A stretch of 64,000 nt of DNA from the NCBI RefSeq assembly GCF_017183135.1, contig NZ_JADDXW010000010.1, positions 1-64,000 on the forward strand. Reading direction: 5' to 3'. Positions 29,267 through 38,983 of the stretch are shown piece by piece. The DNA is from Aurantimonas marina. GTDB lineage: Bacteria; Pseudomonadota; Alphaproteobacteria; Rhizobiales; Rhizobiaceae. The notes beneath the pieces are model-generated. The model did not search any database. It was not told the DNA's origin and worked only from the letters and a program-made list of their open reading frames with translations. How positions within the stretch are numbered: the first letter of the stretch is position 1; every line of letters starts with the position of its first letter. The translations under genes and the position numbers were made by a program.

Positions 29267-30100
29267 TTATCGGCAATCTCCAGAACCACGCTCCGGAAGC
29301 AGCTGGAGAAGCGTCGCGACATCGCTGACTCCGTTGGCCGCCAGGCCCCGATCGCGCTGAAACGCTTGCAGCGCGGCCTCGGTGGCGGGACCGAAGATGC
29401 CGTCGATCGTCAGGCGGTGGCCATGGCCACCCAGCGCCGTCTGCAACCGCCGTACCGCCTCGCCCCGCTCCCCGCGTCGCAGTTCGCGCGACAAATCCCG
29501 CGTCCTGGACATTAGCTCCTTCGCCTCCAGCCAGGCCGCGCCGATCTTCTCATCATAGCGGTTACGGCGGTATCCCGGACCGTTGTAGCGACGTGCGAAA
29601 CCGGCGATATCCCCGCCTGCGAGCAGGCGCGCCAATCCGCCGAGCTTGAGAAACCGGGCGGCGATCTCGAACTGACCGTCCGCCGAGCCACGTGCGGCCT
29701 CCGCCAGTGCGAGCGCGCTGCGGTAACCGAGCCGCTGCCAATGGGCGCCCATCACCTGACACAGGCCCCAGGACACCGATTGCACCGCAGCCGCGTGATC
29801 GATCGCCGCCGCCCTGTCGAACAACCGCCAGCGGGCCGCCTGTGCGGCCGGGTTGCGGATTCGGCCTGCGCGGGGATCGGCGAGGCCCCCGACACGGGCC
29901 CGCTGTCGATCCGCCGGGTTTAGCAGCCGGTCGAAATAATGGCCCTCAAAGCGAATCAGCGGTTCGCGCCGATCGCTCACCCGCGCAAAGGCGACAGCGC
30001 GGGTCTCGACCAGGGCGACGGCGACCAATACCGTCGCATCCACATCACTTTCGGCTTCGACCCGGCGCGCGGCCGCCAGCACGTCTCCATTCACCGTCAT
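29267..30100 (-). CDS. N-acetylmuramidase-domain protein with C-terminal peptidoglycan-binding domain
   Basis: 277 residues without a signal peptide. The first about 190 residues resemble the N-acetylmuramidase (DUF3380) fold: VALVETRAVAF, EPLIRFEGHYFDRLL, SWGLCQVMGAHWQRLGY, FARRYNGPGYRRNRYDEKI. The C-terminal about 65 residues form a PG_binding_1 domain (GEAVRRLQTALGGHGHRLTIDGIFGPATEAALQAFQ). Many relatives are phage-like endolysins or cryptic lysins; no other phage gene is seen here. CAGGAGAGAACG precedes the ATG. It lies between ugpC and otsB on the same strand. How it leaves the cytoplasm is not evident. Confidence 0.85.
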   Translation of the reverse strand: MTVNGDVLAAARRVEAESDVDATVLVAVALVETRAVAFARVSDRREPLIRFEGHYFDRLLNPADRQRARVGGLADPRAGRIRNPAAQAARWRLFDRAAAIDHAAAVQSVSWGLCQVMGAHWQRLGYRSALALAEAARGSADGQFEIAARFLKLGGLARLLAGGDIAGFARRYNGPGYRRNRYDEKIGAAWLEAKELMSRTRDLSRELRRGERGEAVRRLQTALGGHGHRLTIDGIFGPATEAALQAFQRDRGLAANGVSDVATLLQLLPERGSGDCR

Positions 30101-30178
30101 CGTTCTCTCCTGCGCCGGTTTCGACAGGATCAGTGTCGCCGCGGCGCGGGGGATGGGGAGAAAATTCCGGCCGGAACG

Positions 30179-31252
30179 TCAGTCCAGCCGGCGGCCGCTC
30201 TCGCTGTCGAAGCGGTGCAGGGCGTCGAGCGGCGCGGCCGCACGAACCTGCGTTCCCGGCTCCAGATGCGAGTAGCCCGGCACGCGCACGGCGATCTCCG
30301 GCCCCTTGCCGGGCAGCACGCCGTAGACATAGCTTTCCGCCCCCACGACCTCGACACCGGTAACGGTGAGATCGGCGAGCAGTTCACCCGGCGCGGCCAC
30401 GGGTTCATCGACGAGGCGCATATGCTCCGGGCGGATGCCGAGTGTCTGCCCGACGGACGGACCAACCGCCAGGCCGTCCAGGCCGCTGAGCCCGGCAATG
30501 CCGCCGCCAGCGGACGCGACCGGGATGAGATTCATTGCCGGTGAGCCGATGAAGGTGGCAACGAAGATACTCGCGGGCCGCTCATAGACGTCCATCGGCG
30601 TGCCCGCCTGCTCGATCCGCCCGCCATTGAGCACGACCAGCCGGTCGGCCAGCGTCATCGCCTCGAGCTGGTCGTGGGTGACGTATAGGCTGGTCGTCGC
30701 GAGCTTGCGCTGTAGCCGGCGGATTTCCGCGCGCATCTGCACCCGTAGTTTGGCGTCGAGATTGGACAGCGGCTCGTCGAACAGGAAGGCTTCCGGCTCG
30801 CGGACGATGGCGCGGCCCATGGCGACGCGCTGGCGCTGACCGCCCGAGAGCTGGCCGGGCTTGCGCGCCAGTAGCGGCGCGATTTCGAGAATCCCCGCCG
30901 CCTGATCGACCCGGCGGGCGATCTCGGACTTGTCCATCCTGCGGTTCTTCAGGCCGTATTCGAGATTCTGCCGCACGCTCATATGCGGATAGAGCGCGTA
31001 GTTCTGAAACACCATGGCGATGTCGCGCTCGGCCGGTTCCAGATCGTTGACGATGCGATCGCCGATCGCGATCGTGCCGCCGGAGATCGTTTCCAGACCC
31101 GCCACCATGCGCAGGAGCGTCGATTTTCCGCAGCCCGACGGGCCGACCAGCACGACGAACTCGCCGTCCGGAATATCGAGCGAGACGCCCTTCACCGCTT
31201 CCACCCCGCCGGGATAAACCTTGCGGACGTCGGAAAGTTGGATGCCTGCCAC
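30179..31252 (-). CDS. ugpC: sn-Glycerol-3-phosphate ABC transporter ATP-binding protein UgpC
   Basis: ATPase of the UgpBAEC importer, 357 residues. Walker [10 protein letters not shown] is at about 37-45, then [37 protein letters not shown] and VTHDQ, and a TOBE-type C-terminal domain ([11 protein letters not shown]). I start at a GTG (31252), two bases after the ugpE stop. The open frame runs on through the ugpE and ugpA region, but that part is out of frame with those genes and is not protein-like. Last gene of ugpB-A-E-C. Confidence 0.92.
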   Translation of the reverse strand: MAGIQLSDVRKVYPGGVEAVKGVSLDIPDGEFVVLVGPSGCGKSTLLRMVAGLETISGGTIAIGDRIVNDLEPAERDIAMVFQNYALYPHMSVRQNLEYGLKNRRMDKSEIARRVDQAAGILEIAPLLARKPGQLSGGQRQRVAMGRAIVREPEAFLFDEPLSNLDAKLRVQMRAEIRRLQRKLATTSLYVTHDQLEAMTLADRLVVLNGGRIEQAGTPMDVYERPASIFVATFIGSPAMNLIPVASAGGGIAGLSGLDGLAVGPSVGQTLGIRPEHMRLVDEPVAAPGELLADLTVTGVEVVGAESYVYGVLPGKGPEIAVRVPGYSHLEPGTQVRAAAPLDALHRFDSESGRRLD

Positions 31253-31254
31253 GC

Positions 31255-32103
31255 CTACTTCTCCGCTTCGACGAGGCCGCGCACGAACCATCGCTGCATC
31301 AGGACGACCACCAGCACCGGCGGCACGATCGCCAGGATTGAGGTCACCATGACCAGATGCCACGGCGTGTCGGCGTCGGCGAAGGACACCATTTTCCTCA
31401 GCGCGATGACGATGGTGTTCATCTGGTTGTCGTTGGTGACCAGCAACGGCCACAGATATTGCGTCCAGCCATAGATGAAGAGGATCACGAACAGCGCAGC
31501 GATGTTGGTCTTCGAGAGCGGGATGAGGATGTCCCAGAAGAAGCGCATCGGCCCGGCGGCGTCGACCCGCGCCGCCTCGACCAGTTCGGATGGGATCGTC
31601 ATAAAGAACTGCCGGAACAGAAGCGTCGCGGTCGCGGACGCGATCAGCGGCAGAATCAGCCCGGCATAGGTGTCGATCAGGCCGAGATCGACCATCACCT
31701 TGTAGGTCGGCAGGATGCGGACCTCCACCGGCAGCATCAAGGTGATGAAGATCAGCCAGAAGAAGGTCATGCGGAGCGGAAAGCGGAAGAACACGATGGC
31801 GAAGGCCGACAAGATCGAGATGACGATCTTGCCCACCGCTATGCCGAGCGCCATCACCGTCGTGTTGAACAACAGCGTCCAGACGTTGACGCCGCCGATC
31901 CGGCCAATCCCGCCAAACAGCGCTTGTCGGTAGTTCTCGCCGAATTCCCCACCGGGTGTCAGCGGCAGCGGCGGGCGCAGGATGGCCTGCAGCGTCTGCG
32001 TCGAGGCGGTGAAAGTATAGTAGATCGGAAAGGCGACAATCGCGATGCCGAGCACCAGCATCACATGCGCGACCGGGCGGCCGATGGAATGACGTTCGAT
32101 CAT
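31255..32103 (-). CDS. ugpE: sn-Glycerol-3-phosphate ABC transporter permease UgpE
   Basis: MalG-type inner-membrane permease of 282 residues. It has six predicted helices, the first near residues 12-34 ([21 protein letters not shown]). The EAA loop reads [19 protein letters not shown] followed by IPLSK. It lies 15 bases after ugpA and directly before ugpC. Assignment to glycerol-3-phosphate rests on the four-gene order and UgpB similarity. Confidence 0.9.
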   Translation of the reverse strand: MIERHSIGRPVAHVMLVLGIAIVAFPIYYTFTASTQTLQAILRPPLPLTPGGEFGENYRQALFGGIGRIGGVNVWTLLFNTTVMALGIAVGKIVISILSAFAIVFFRFPLRMTFFWLIFITLMLPVEVRILPTYKVMVDLGLIDTYAGLILPLIASATATLLFRQFFMTIPSELVEAARVDAAGPMRFFWDILIPLSKTNIAALFVILFIYGWTQYLWPLLVTNDNQMNTIVIALRKMVSFADADTPWHLVMVTSILAIVPPVLVVVLMQRWFVRGLVEAEK

Positions 32104-32118
32104 CGCCGTACCCCCGCC

Positions 32119-33000
32119 TCAGGCATAATGCACCCGCTTCTCCACATAGCGGAACTGGAAGGCGGTGAGCGCGATGACGATCGACATCAAGATCACCGAC
32201 TGGGCGGCCGAACTGCCAAGGTCCAGATTGACGAAACCGTCGATATAGACCTTGTAGACGAGCGTCTCCGTCGCCCGCGCCGGGCCGCCGGAGGTGACCG
32301 AATCGATGATGCCGAAGGTGTCGAAGAAGGCGTAGACGGTGTTCACGACGAGCAGGAAGAAAGTCGTCGGCGCGATCAGCGGGAAGACGATCGTCCAGAA
32401 GCGCTTGGTCGATCCGGCGCCGTCGATCGCCGCCGCCTCGATCAGCGATTTCGGAATCGACTGCAGGGCGGCGACGAAAAACAGGAAATTGTAGCTGATC
32501 TGCTTCCAGGCCGCCGCGACGACGACGAGGAGCATCGCCTGATCGCCATCCAGCAACGGGTTCCAGTCGAAGCCGTTGCGACGCAGCATATAGGCGAAGG
32601 TCCCCATCACCGGGTTGAACATGAACAGCCACAACAGGCCCGCCACCGCCGGGGCAACCGCATAGGGCCAGATCAGCAGCGTGCGGTAGAGCCCGCGGCC
32701 GCGCACGACCTTCTCGGCCGCGGTCGCCAAAAGCAGCGCCAGCGACATCGACAGCGCCGCGGTCGAGAGGCTGAAGATCGCCGTCACCTTGATGGAATTG
32801 AGATAGGCCGGGTCCGACAGGATCGACTGGAAATTGGCCAGCCCGACGAATTCCGATTTCAGCCCGAACGGGTCCTCGTGCAGGACGGACTGATAGAGCG
32901 CCTGGCTCGCCGGCCAGTAGAAGAAGACCAGCGTGATCGCCACCTGCGGCGCGACCAGCAGATAGGGCAGCCATTTGTTGGGGAAGACGGCTTTCGACAC
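32119..33000 (-). CDS. ugpA: sn-Glycerol-3-phosphate ABC transporter permease UgpA
   Basis: MalF-type permease of 293 residues that pairs with UgpE. It begins at GTG (33000) with CAGGACAG upstream: [20 protein letters not shown], then six helices. The EAA loop is [19 protein letters not shown] followed by FPLIAP. The element [20 protein letters not shown] matches the periplasmic loop usual in UgpA. A stem-loop in the gap separates it from ugpB. Confidence 0.91.
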   Translation of the reverse strand: MSKAVFPNKWLPYLLVAPQVAITLVFFYWPASQALYQSVLHEDPFGLKSEFVGLANFQSILSDPAYLNSIKVTAIFSLSTAALSMSLALLLATAAEKVVRGRGLYRTLLIWPYAVAPAVAGLLWLFMFNPVMGTFAYMLRRNGFDWNPLLDGDQAMLLVVVAAAWKQISYNFLFFVAALQSIPKSLIEAAAIDGAGSTKRFWTIVFPLIAPTTFFLLVVNTVYAFFDTFGIIDSVTSGGPARATETLVYKVYIDGFVNLDLGSSAAQSVILMSIVIALTAFQFRYVEKRVHYA

Positions 33001-33065
33001 GGCTGTCCTGGATCCATCACTCAGGCGACACGCGAAGCGAAGCCCTTGGCAGGTGTACGAGATGT

Positions 33066-33088
33066 GCCGGGCGGTTGTGCCGCCCGGC
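33066..33088 (-). other. Intercistronic stem-loop after ugpB
   Basis: GCCGGGCGG and CCGCCCGGC form a perfect nine-base stem with a five-base loop, 20 bases after the ugpB stop and before ugpA. It lacks a T-run. The same arrangement follows the binding-protein gene of the other two ABC operons in this window, which suggests protection of the binding-protein mRNA or partial termination. Confidence 0.6.
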
Positions 33089-33108
33089 GTTCTTGTAGCC
33101 TCGGCGCC

Positions 33109-34413
33109 TTACTGCGCTTCGGCGATCGCCTCGTTGCCCTGTTCGACCAGCTTGTCGAGCGCCTGCTTGGCGTCCTGCTGGCCGGCTAGCATCGCCTCGA
33201 ACTGCTCATTGGCGATATCGCGGATCTGCGGCAGGTTCGGCAGACGCACGCCCCTGGAGTTCGCGGTCGGCTCCTTGCCCATCATCTGCGTGATCGGCGT
33301 CTCACGGCCGGGATTCTCGTCGTAGAAGCCGGAGCTCTTGGTCGCTTCATAGGCCGCCTTGGTCACTGGCAGATAACCGGATTTCTGGTGCAGACGTGCC
33401 TGGATGTCAGTCTGGGAGAGGAAGTTGAAGAACTCGGCGATGCCCTTGTATTCCTCGTCCGACTTGCCGCCGAATACCCATAGGCTGGCGCCGCCGGGAA
33501 TGGTGTTCTGCGGCGCGCCCTCGGCGTTCTCGTCATAGGGCAATTGGCCGATGCCGTAGTTGATCCCGGACTTGACGATGTCGCCAAGACCGCCCGACGA
33601 TTCGGTCAGGATGCCGCATTCCTCGGAGAGGAACAGCTGCTTGGCCTCGGAGGTTCGGCCGCCATAGCGGAACACGCCCTCCTTGGCCAGATCGGCGAGC
33701 GCCTGGAAGTGCTCGACATAGACCGGCTCATTGAGCTTCAGTCCGACATTGGTGCCGGCCAGCCCGTTCTCCTGGGTGCCATAGGGCACGTTGTTCCAGG
33801 CGGCGAAATTCTCCAGATGAATCCAGGTCAGCCAGGTCGAGGTGTAGCCGCATTCCGCCGCGCCGGATTCCTTGATCTTGCGCGCCGCGTCGAACACTTC
33901 CTGCCAGGTTTTCGGCGGGTTCTTAACGTCGAGCCCGGCTTTCTCGAAGACATCCTTGTTGTAATACAGGATCGGCGAAGAGGAATTATACGGGAACGAC
34001 AGCATGGTGCCGTCTGGCTTGGAATAATAGGCAACGATGCCCGGCAGATATTGCGACTTGTCGAACGTGTAGCCGCCGGCCTCAAGCACCTCGGCGATCG
34101 GCTTGACCGCGCCCTCGGCGCCCATCATCACGCCGGTGCCGACATCGAAGACCTGGATGATCGCCGGCATCTGCTTGGCACGGAATGCGGCGATGCCCGC
34201 ATTCAGCGTCTCCGGATAGGTCCCCTTGAACACCGGCGTGATCTTGTACTCGTCCTGGCTTGCGTTGAATTCCTTGGCCAGCGTTTCGACGACCTCATTG
34301 TTGGCGCCGGTCATCGCGTGCCACCATTGAAGTTCGGTCGCGGCGAAAGCCTGGCTCGCGCCGGCGATCATCGCGCCGATGGCGACGGCTGCGCTGAGAA
34401 GTTTGCGGTTCAT
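33109..34413 (-). CDS. ugpB: sn-Glycerol-3-phosphate-binding periplasmic protein UgpB
   Basis: Periplasmic receptor of 434 residues. The signal peptide is MNRKLLSAAVAIGAMIAGASQAFA. The mature protein starts TELQWWHAMTGANNEVVETLAKEFN and shows QVFDVGTGVMM, FPYNSSSPILYYNKDVF, WLTWIHLENFAAWNN and GGASLWVFGG, a strong match to the UgpB family, which binds glycerol-3-phosphate and its diesters. It is the first gene of the ugp operon. Rhizobial ugp genes are commonly controlled by phosphate through PhoB; a possible box lies upstream. Confidence 0.93.
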   Translation of the reverse strand: MNRKLLSAAVAIGAMIAGASQAFAATELQWWHAMTGANNEVVETLAKEFNASQDEYKITPVFKGTYPETLNAGIAAFRAKQMPAIIQVFDVGTGVMMGAEGAVKPIAEVLEAGGYTFDKSQYLPGIVAYYSKPDGTMLSFPYNSSSPILYYNKDVFEKAGLDVKNPPKTWQEVFDAARKIKESGAAECGYTSTWLTWIHLENFAAWNNVPYGTQENGLAGTNVGLKLNEPVYVEHFQALADLAKEGVFRYGGRTSEAKQLFLSEECGILTESSGGLGDIVKSGINYGIGQLPYDENAEGAPQNTIPGGASLWVFGGKSDEEYKGIAEFFNFLSQTDIQARLHQKSGYLPVTKAAYEATKSSGFYDENPGRETPITQMMGKEPTANSRGVRLPNLPQIRDIANEQFEAMLAGQQDAKQALDKLVEQGNEAIAEAQ

Positions 34414-34498
34414 CTGATGTCCTCACCCGTTGAAGCGACTCTCGGGCCCTGTTGCCGAGCTTGTCCAAGACGCCCGGTAACACTGCTTCAAAACCGGT

Positions 34499-34529
34499 CT
34501 GTGACGCAATGACGAAGCTTCGATGACAG
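34499..34529 (-). promoter_or_regulatory. Possible PHO box upstream of ugpB
   Basis: On the minus strand a perfect PhoB half-site CTGTCAT (34529-34523) is followed at about 22 bases by GCGTCAC, with a poor match at 11 bases. The segment also contains the palindrome CGAAGCTTCG. It lies about 85 bases before the ugpB start. The match is partial, so this is only suggestive. Confidence 0.35.
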
Positions 34530-34608
34530 CGCAAAAACCTGGCACCTTGCCTATTTGCGCGCCAGATCACCGACGCCCGGAGCAAGCTGGCCCGTTGCGC
34601 CGCCTCGC

Positions 34609-36138
34609 TCATTCGCCTCTAGGAAACCGCTGGTTCTCCTCCAGTACGTTGAGGTCCATATGGTTGCGCATGTAGCGCTCGGAGGCCTTTTGCAGCGGCT
34701 GGTAGTCCCAGGGGTAATAGGCGCCGTTGCGCAGCGCCTCGTAGGTGATCAGCCGCCGCTGCTGGCTCTCGCGCACCGCCGCGTCGAACGCCGGAAGATC
34801 CCAGCGCGTTTCCGCCGTCTGCCGCAGTTGGTCGAAGGCTTCCTTGGCCACCGGCCCGCCGCATTCCGGCTCGGCCGCCAGATTGCGTGTCTCGCCCGGG
34901 TCGGCGTCGACGTCGAAGAGCTGCGGTGGGTCGATCTCGCAAAGATTGAGCTTGAAGCGCCCGTCCCTGAGCGAGACCATCGGCGCCTCGGAGCCCTCGG
35001 CGGCATATTCCATCGGCACCGGTCCGGACCGGCTTCCGGCGCGCGCCGTTGCGAGCAGGCTCTGCCCATCGGCGAAGGGCGCGATCCCGGCCAGATCGAC
35101 CCCCGCCAGTTCGCAGAGCGTCGGCAGCACGTCGAGGGTCGAGACCGGCGCGGCCACCAGTCCGCTCTCGCCGCCCGGCACGCTGAGCATCAGCGGCACA
35201 CGCGAGGAGCCTTCGCGAAAGCTCATCTTGAACCACAGGCCGCGCTCACCCAGCATGTCGCCATGGTCGGAGACGAACAGGACGACGGTGTTCTCCGCCA
35301 TTCGGCAGTCGTTCAAAATGCCGAGCAGCTCGCCGATCTTTTCGTCGAGATAGGAGATGTTGGCAAAATAGGCCCGGCGCGAGCGGCGGACATCCTCGGG
35401 CGTGATCGCGAATTTTTCGAAGTCGGACGCCTTCAAAAGCCGCCGCGAATGCGGGTCGTGCGCGTCAAGCGGGATCGGGCCGGTCGCGGGATCGAGATAG
35501 GCGCAATCCTCGTAAATATCCCAGAAGCGGCGCCGCGCCACATAGGGATCGTGCGGATGGGTGAACGAGACAGTCAGGCAGAACGGCCGCCCGTCCTGTC
35601 CCCGCGCCAGATCGTAGAGCTTGGCGCCGGCGTGATGGGCGACCTCATCGTCATATTCGAGCTGGTTGGTGATCTCGGCAACGCCCGCGCCGGTGACCGA
35701 GCCCATATTGTGATACCACCAGTCGATCCGCTCGCCCGGCTTGCGATAATCCGGCGTCCAGCCGAAATCGGCGGGATAGACGTCGGTGGTCAGCCGCTCC
35801 TCGAAGCCATGCAGCTGGTCGGGGCCGACGAAATGCATCTTGCCGGACAGGGCGGTGCGATAGCCGGCGCGCCGTAGATGATGGGCGAAAGTGGGGATCG
35901 CGGACGCGAACTCGGCTGCGTTGTCGTAGACGCCGGTGCGGCTCGGCAGTTGTCCGGCCATGAAGGCCGCCCGCGCCGGGGCGCAGAGCGGGCTCGGCGT
36001 GTAGGCGTTCTGAAACCGCAGCGACCGTGACGCGAGCGCGGCAAGGTTCGGCGTGTGCAGAAACTCCGAGGGGCCGTCCGGAAACAGCGTTCCGTTCAAC
36101 TGATCTACCATGACGATCACGATGTTCGGCTGATGCAT
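34609..36138 (-). CDS. betC: Choline-sulfatase BetC
   Basis: Hydrolyses choline-O-sulfate to choline and sulfate, feeding glycine betaine synthesis. The 509-residue protein has PNIVIVMVDQL (metal Asp12), the formylglycine motif CAPAR at 52-56 (C-x-P-x-R), GYRTALSGKMHFVGPDQLHG, FTHPHDPYVARR, and FVSDHGDMLGERGLW. The run GKMHFVGPDQLHGFEERLTT is characteristic of choline sulfatase rather than arylsulfatase. AAGGAGGGG sets the start at 36138. Here betC stands apart from betI-betA, next to a TRAP transporter. An anaerobic or FGE-type maturase must be encoded elsewhere. Confidence 0.92.
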   Translation of the reverse strand: MHQPNIVIVMVDQLNGTLFPDGPSEFLHTPNLAALASRSLRFQNAYTPSPLCAPARAAFMAGQLPSRTGVYDNAAEFASAIPTFAHHLRRAGYRTALSGKMHFVGPDQLHGFEERLTTDVYPADFGWTPDYRKPGERIDWWYHNMGSVTGAGVAEITNQLEYDDEVAHHAGAKLYDLARGQDGRPFCLTVSFTHPHDPYVARRRFWDIYEDCAYLDPATGPIPLDAHDPHSRRLLKASDFEKFAITPEDVRRSRRAYFANISYLDEKIGELLGILNDCRMAENTVVLFVSDHGDMLGERGLWFKMSFREGSSRVPLMLSVPGGESGLVAAPVSTLDVLPTLCELAGVDLAGIAPFADGQSLLATARAGSRSGPVPMEYAAEGSEAPMVSLRDGRFKLNLCEIDPPQLFDVDADPGETRNLAAEPECGGPVAKEAFDQLRQTAETRWDLPAFDAAVRESQQRRLITYEALRNGAYYPWDYQPLQKASERYMRNHMDLNVLEENQRFPRGE

Positions 36139-36346
36139 TGGCGGCCCCTCCTTGCGATTCACGTGAAACCGCGAAAAATCGGCGTTGCGGCCCTCACCAT
36201 CCCGCTCCTACCACGGCAACCCGCTTTCGCGCACGGCATCGAGCAGCCCAGCGGCGCGAACTGCGTGACACCAAGGAAAATGCGGTTCTACGCCATACCA
36301 AACCGGCGCCTGACTGTTTGCACCCCCTTCCCGGCGCGGCTAAGGT

Positions 36347-36360
36347 CCCGTCGCGACGGG
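36347..36360. promoter_or_regulatory. Palindrome just upstream of the TRAP permease gene
   Basis: CCCGTCGCGACGGG is a perfect 14-base palindrome. It is 20 bases before the permease start codon, within the betC/TRAP divergent region (36139-36380). It could be an operator or a leader hairpin; nothing else supports a choice. Confidence 0.3.
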
Positions 36361-36380
36361 CGTTCGGGAGGAACCGCATC

Positions 36381-38573
36381 ATGAATCAGGGGCTTGCGGA
36401 GAAACTGAACCCGACCGACGACGAGCGGGCCAAACTGCACGACCCGCTGTCTTCGGGCTTTCCGGCCAGCCTCGAGGGCCGGCTGTTGTTCTCGATCGCG
36501 TTTTTCTTCTCGATCTTCCAGCTCGCTACCGCGGCGCATTTGTGGGATCTGCCAAGCCAGATCGTGCGGGCCGTCCATGTCGGCTTTCTCTGCCTGCTCG
36601 GCCTGCCGCTGATCGCCGCGATCAAGCACGAGAGCCCGCTATGGCGCGCGCTGTTCTGGACCCTCGGCGTCGCCGGAATGGGGGTCGCCGTCTATCAGTG
36701 GTGGGAATACAAGGCGCTGATCTTTCGCGCCGGGATGCCGCTGCCGATGGACACCGCCGTCGGCGTCGCGGCGCTGACCATCCTGTTCGTCGCCACCTGG
36801 CGGATCATGGGGCCGGCGCTGCCGATCATCGCCGGGACATTTCTCGCCTACAGCCTGTTCGGCAACTATCTGCCCTCGCCCTTCGTCACCCGCGGCTACG
36901 ATTTTTCGCAGGTGATCGACCACATGGCCTTCGGCACCGAGGGCATCTACGGCATCCCGACCTACGTCTCGTCCTCCTACATCTTTCTGTTCATCCTGTT
37001 CGGCTCGTTCCTCGAGCGCGCCGGGATGATCAAGCTGTTCACCGACATCTCGCTCGGCCTCGTCGGCGGCGCCAAGGGCGGCGCGGCGAAGGTGGCGGTC
37101 ATCTCCTCCGGCCTGATGGGCACGATCTCCGGCTCCGGCGTCGCCAATGTTGTGACCACCGGGCAGTTCACCATTCCCTTGATGAAGCGTTTCGGCTACC
37201 GCGCCGCCTTCGCCGGCGGCGTCGAATCCACCGCTTCGATGGGCGGTCAGATCATGCCGCCGGTGATGGGCGCCGTCGCCTTCATCATGGCCGAGACGAT
37301 CGACGTTCCCTATACCGCCGTCGTGCAGGCGGCGGTGGTGCCGGCGATCCTGTATTTCGGCTCGGTGTTCTGGATGGTGCATCTGGAAGCCGGCAAGCGA
37401 GGCCTGCTCGGCCTGTCGCGCGCCGAACTGCCCTCGCCGCTGGCGGCTCTCAGGAACGGCTGGTACCTGCTCTTGCCGCTGATCGTTCTGGTCTGGCTAT
37501 TGTTCAACGGCTATACGCCGCTATTCGCCGGCACCATCGGCCTCGCCCTGACGGCGCTCCTGATCCTCGGTGCGCCGCTTGCCGGGCGCATCTCCGTGCA
37601 GGCGCTGCGCTATGTGTTTTGGATCGGCCTCGGCCTGTCCGCCGCCGCCTTCTTCCAATATGGCATCATGCCGGTGGTCATCGCGCTGGCGATCCTCATC
37701 GCCCTCTCGGCGCTGTTCAAGGGCGGACGCGAGACGCTGCTCCTGACCCGCGACGCGCTGGCGGAAGGCGCCAAGACGGCGCTGCCGGTCGGCATCGCCT
37801 GCGCCATCGTCGGCATCATCGTCGGCACGATGACCCTAACCGGCGTCGCCAACACCTTCGGCCAGTATATCGTCTCGGTCGGCGATACCTCGCTGTTCCT
37901 CTCGCTGGTGCTGACGATGATTACCTGCCTGATTCTGGGCATGGGGATTCCGACCATCCCCAACTACATCATCACCTCCTCGATCGCCGGCCCCGCCCTG
38001 CTGGCGCTGGGCGTGCCGCTGATCGTCTCCCACATGTTCGTCTTCTATTTCGGCATCCTCGCCGATCTGACGCCGCCGGTGGCGCTCGCCTGTTTCGCGG
38101 CGGCACCGATCGCCAAGGCACCGGGGCTGAAAATCTCGATGGAAGCGGTGAAGGTGGCGCTCGCCGGCTTCATCATTCCCTTCATGGCGGTCTACACGCC
38201 GGCGCTGATGCTGCAGGACGGCGGCCCGCTGGCCGAAGCGATCGGCTACTGGCCGGCGGTCATCTATGTCGTCGTCAAGGCATGCCTCGCCATCGGACTG
38301 TGGGGCGCGGCCGCGATCGGCTATCTGGTCGCGCCGCTGACATGGTGGGAGCGGCTCCTGGCTGCCGTCGCCGCCTTCACGCTGATAGCCGCACTGCCGG
38401 CGACCGACGAGATCGGCTTCGGTCTCGCCGCTTTGGTGGTCGGCTGGCACCTGTGGCAGGTGCGCAAATACGGCGCGCCGGAGACGGTGAACCGCACCGG
38501 CGGGCCGGGCGGCCTCGTCGCGCGGCCCGCCTCCGCAAAGGCGGCCGACGAGACCGTGACACCGGCTGAATGA
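36381..38573 (+). CDS. TRAP transporter fused permease (TAXI type, 4TM/12TM)
   Basis: Single polypeptide of 730 residues that fuses the small DctQ-like and large DctM-like TRAP subunits. The first about 160 residues hold four helices, and the rest about 12. Characteristic stretches are GLMGTISGSGVANVVTTGQFTIPLMKR (split here after GTISGSGVAN), ESTASMGGQIMPPVMGA, CLILGMGIPTIPNY and LADLTPPVALACFAAAPIA, all typical of TAXI-type fused permeases. GGGAGG sets the start at 36381. It overlaps the DUF1850 gene by ATGA. No TAXI binding protein is present beside it, although these systems need one. The neighbouring betC hints at an osmolyte or sulfonate substrate, but this is inference. Confidence 0.92.
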   Translation: MNQGLAEKLNPTDDERAKLHDPLSSGFPASLEGRLLFSIAFFFSIFQLATAAHLWDLPSQIVRAVHVGFLCLLGLPLIAAIKHESPLWRALFWTLGVAGMGVAVYQWWEYKALIFRAGMPLPMDTAVGVAALTILFVATWRIMGPALPIIAGTFLAYSLFGNYLPSPFVTRGYDFSQVIDHMAFGTEGIYGIPTYVSSSYIFLFILFGSFLERAGMIKLFTDISLGLVGGAKGGAAKVAVISSGLMGTISGSGVANVVTTGQFTIPLMKRFGYRAAFAGGVESTASMGGQIMPPVMGAVAFIMAETIDVPYTAVVQAAVVPAILYFGSVFWMVHLEAGKRGLLGLSRAELPSPLAALRNGWYLLLPLIVLVWLLFNGYTPLFAGTIGLALTALLILGAPLAGRISVQALRYVFWIGLGLSAAAFFQYGIMPVVIALAILIALSALFKGGRETLLLTRDALAEGAKTALPVGIACAIVGIIVGTMTLTGVANTFGQYIVSVGDTSLFLSLVLTMITCLILGMGIPTIPNYIITSSIAGPALLALGVPLIVSHMFVFYFGILADLTPPVALACFAAAPIAKAPGLKISMEAVKVALAGFIIPFMAVYTPALMLQDGGPLAEAIGYWPAVIYVVVKACLAIGLWGAAAIGYLVAPLTWWERLLAAVAAFTLIAALPATDEIGFGLAALVVGWHLWQVRKYGAPETVNRTGGPGGLVARPASAKAADETVTPAE

Positions 38574-38983
38574 TCTGCGTCGTCGCCGCCGGCAAGACGA
38601 TCGCGCTTGCCGCGTCCGCCTTCACCCTCGCCTGGACCCATTCGGTGGAAAAGACCAGCTGGCAAGAGCGCTGGACCGCCGGCCCGGACGGGCTGACGGT
38701 GGTCGAGGGGCGCATCGAGGGCTCAGGCGCCGGCATGGAACCGCCGCCTGACGCGGTGCTCAAGGACGGCGCCTATGTCTACACGCCGGACCTGCCAGCG
38801 CTTCCGGAACTGGTGCTGGCCGCCTCTGGCGCGACCGGAGCGGGCTGGACGCTGTGCGCCAAGGAGAGCGCGGACGCAGGAGGCTCGAAGGCGGGCGAAT
38901 GCGTGACGCTCGGGACCCAGGCCGCCGCGCCGGTGGTGGTGCGCTGGTGCGACGCGGATAAGGCGGGCACCGATAGTCCATAG
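38570..38983 (+). CDS. DUF1850 domain protein, TRAP-transporter associated
   Basis: 137 residues starting MICVVAAGKTIALAASAFTLAWTHSVEKTSWQE. DUF1850 proteins are regular neighbours of fused TAXI-TRAP permeases, and FTLAWTHSVEKTxWxE is the family core. The four-base ATGA overlap with the permease gene indicates coupling. The function is not established, possibly a helper of the transporter. The same reading frame continues after its stop codon into a remnant of a toxin gene. Confidence 0.82.
   Translation: MICVVAAGKTIALAASAFTLAWTHSVEKTSWQERWTAGPDGLTVVEGRIEGSGAGMEPPPDAVLKDGAYVYTPDLPALPELVLAASGATGAGWTLCAKESADAGGSKAGECVTLGTQAAAPVVVRWCDADKAGTDSP

Noticed and set aside
31253-32974. Open frame continuing upstream of ugpC, giving an apparent 931-residue fusion
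   Set aside because: This stretch is ugpE and ugpA read in another frame; the real permeases have clean helices and EAA loops.
31357-33189. 610-codon plus-strand frame opposite ugpE/ugpA
   Set aside because: Arg/Asp/Gln-rich antisense translation of membrane genes, with no family resemblance.
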